A stretch of 64,000 nucleotides of DNA, from assembly GCF_032229525.1 (NCBI RefSeq), contig NZ_JAVTWB010000107.1:8614-72613 (forward strand), given 5' to 3'. The position numbers and the translations under genes were made by a program. How positions within the stretch are numbered: position 1 is the first letter of the stretch; each line of letters starts with the position of its first letter. The DNA is from Accumulibacter sp032229525. GTDB lineage: Bacteria > Pseudomonadota > Gammaproteobacteria > Burkholderiales > Rhodocyclaceae. The notes under the pieces are model-generated. The model did no database searches. It had not been told where the DNA came from and saw nothing but the letters and a program-made list of their open reading frames with translations. Below, piece after piece: positions 63,952 through 64,000 of the stretch.

Positions 63952-63967
63952 CTGTAGTTTTATACAG
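63952..63967. promoter_or_regulatory. SOS box (LexA operator) of the lexA-imuA-imuB operon
   Basis: CTGT-AGTTTTAT-ACAG is an exact match to CTGT-N8-ACAG, the gamma/betaproteobacterial LexA site, 24 bases before the lexA ATG. On the minus strand a possible -35 TTGCCT (63985-63980) and -10 TATAAA (63964-63959) with a short 15-base spacer would overlap it, so bound LexA would block transcription. Confidence 0.9.
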
Positions 63968-64000
63968 TTTTCGAAGAAAAGGCAAGCAGCACGACCGCAG

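Overview
This window is about 64 kb of GC-rich DNA from a betaproteobacterium. Codon use and gene content point to the Rhodocyclales, and most likely to a Candidatus Accumulibacter-type genome (an inference from content, not from a marker gene). Supporting content includes PHA-type genes (a PhaA/BktB thiolase and a PhaJ/MaoC hydratase), a glycogen-synthesis block, an FNR-centred micro-oxic cluster, a PEP-CTERM exported protein, and families that are mainly betaproteobacterial (DUF2863, DUF6394, CobD/CbiB-like). Two runs of exactly 100 N (16433-16532 and 20339-20438) show that this is a draft scaffold. Each run breaks one gene.

Layout. 0-4 kb: bactofilin, ErpA, an orphan MT-A70 adenine methyltransferase, and a two-RCK potassium channel with its DUF6394 partner. 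4-8.4 kb: an RND efflux pump and its adaptor, with no outer-membrane channel gene. 8.8-14 kb: a small conserved protein, then purM and the divergent hda-HAD-pcnB-folK run. 14-20 kb: PhaJ with an AhpD-like protein, a Tat-exported dienelactone hydrolase, a GRDP-like protein broken by gap 1, GabD, an NlpC/P60 lipoprotein and a cyclic-nucleotide-binding protein. 20-23.5 kb: an HD-GYP response regulator translationally coupled to a stand-alone CZB zinc-sensor protein (broken by gap 2), then finR and fpr. 23.6-26.1 kb: a PEP-CTERM gene behind a consensus sigma-54 promoter. Its terminator is followed directly by a decayed group II intron whose reverse transcriptase has an internal deletion and frameshifts. 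26-33 kb: ettA, fetAB, a VOC protein, a DUF2934 protein, an F5/8-like protein and DUF2863. 33-37.6 kb: a tightly overlapping bioA-bioF-bioH-bioC-bioD operon. 37.6-42 kb: the thiolase, a CobD-like protein and a small protease/Nudix operon. 42.3-52.6 kb: an oxygen/NO-responsive cluster of universal stress protein, hemerythrin, DUF2249, NnrS-like protein, SirB2, FNR, HemN, SafE, CopA, CopZ and SelD. 52.6-60.4 kb: DUF1015, glgA, glgC, pgm and pgi. 60.7-64 kb: a bacteriohemerythrin and the SOS mutasome operon lexA-imuA-imuB.

The best regulatory evidence is as follows. There are two perfect FNR boxes (TTGAT-N4-ATCAA) centred at -41.5 relative to plausible -10 elements, upstream of usp and of the hemerythrin operon. 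A third, one-mismatch box lies between fnr and hemN. A perfect CTGT-N8-ACAG SOS box precedes lexA. A perfect TGGCAC-N5-TTGCT sigma-54 element precedes the PEP-CTERM gene.

No tRNA, rRNA, CRISPR array or intact transposase was seen. The strongest candidates for something under-described are the separate HD-GYP/CZB two-gene module, the FNR-driven hemerythrin-DUF2249-NnrS-like-SirB2 operon, and the sigma-54-driven PEP-CTERM protein.
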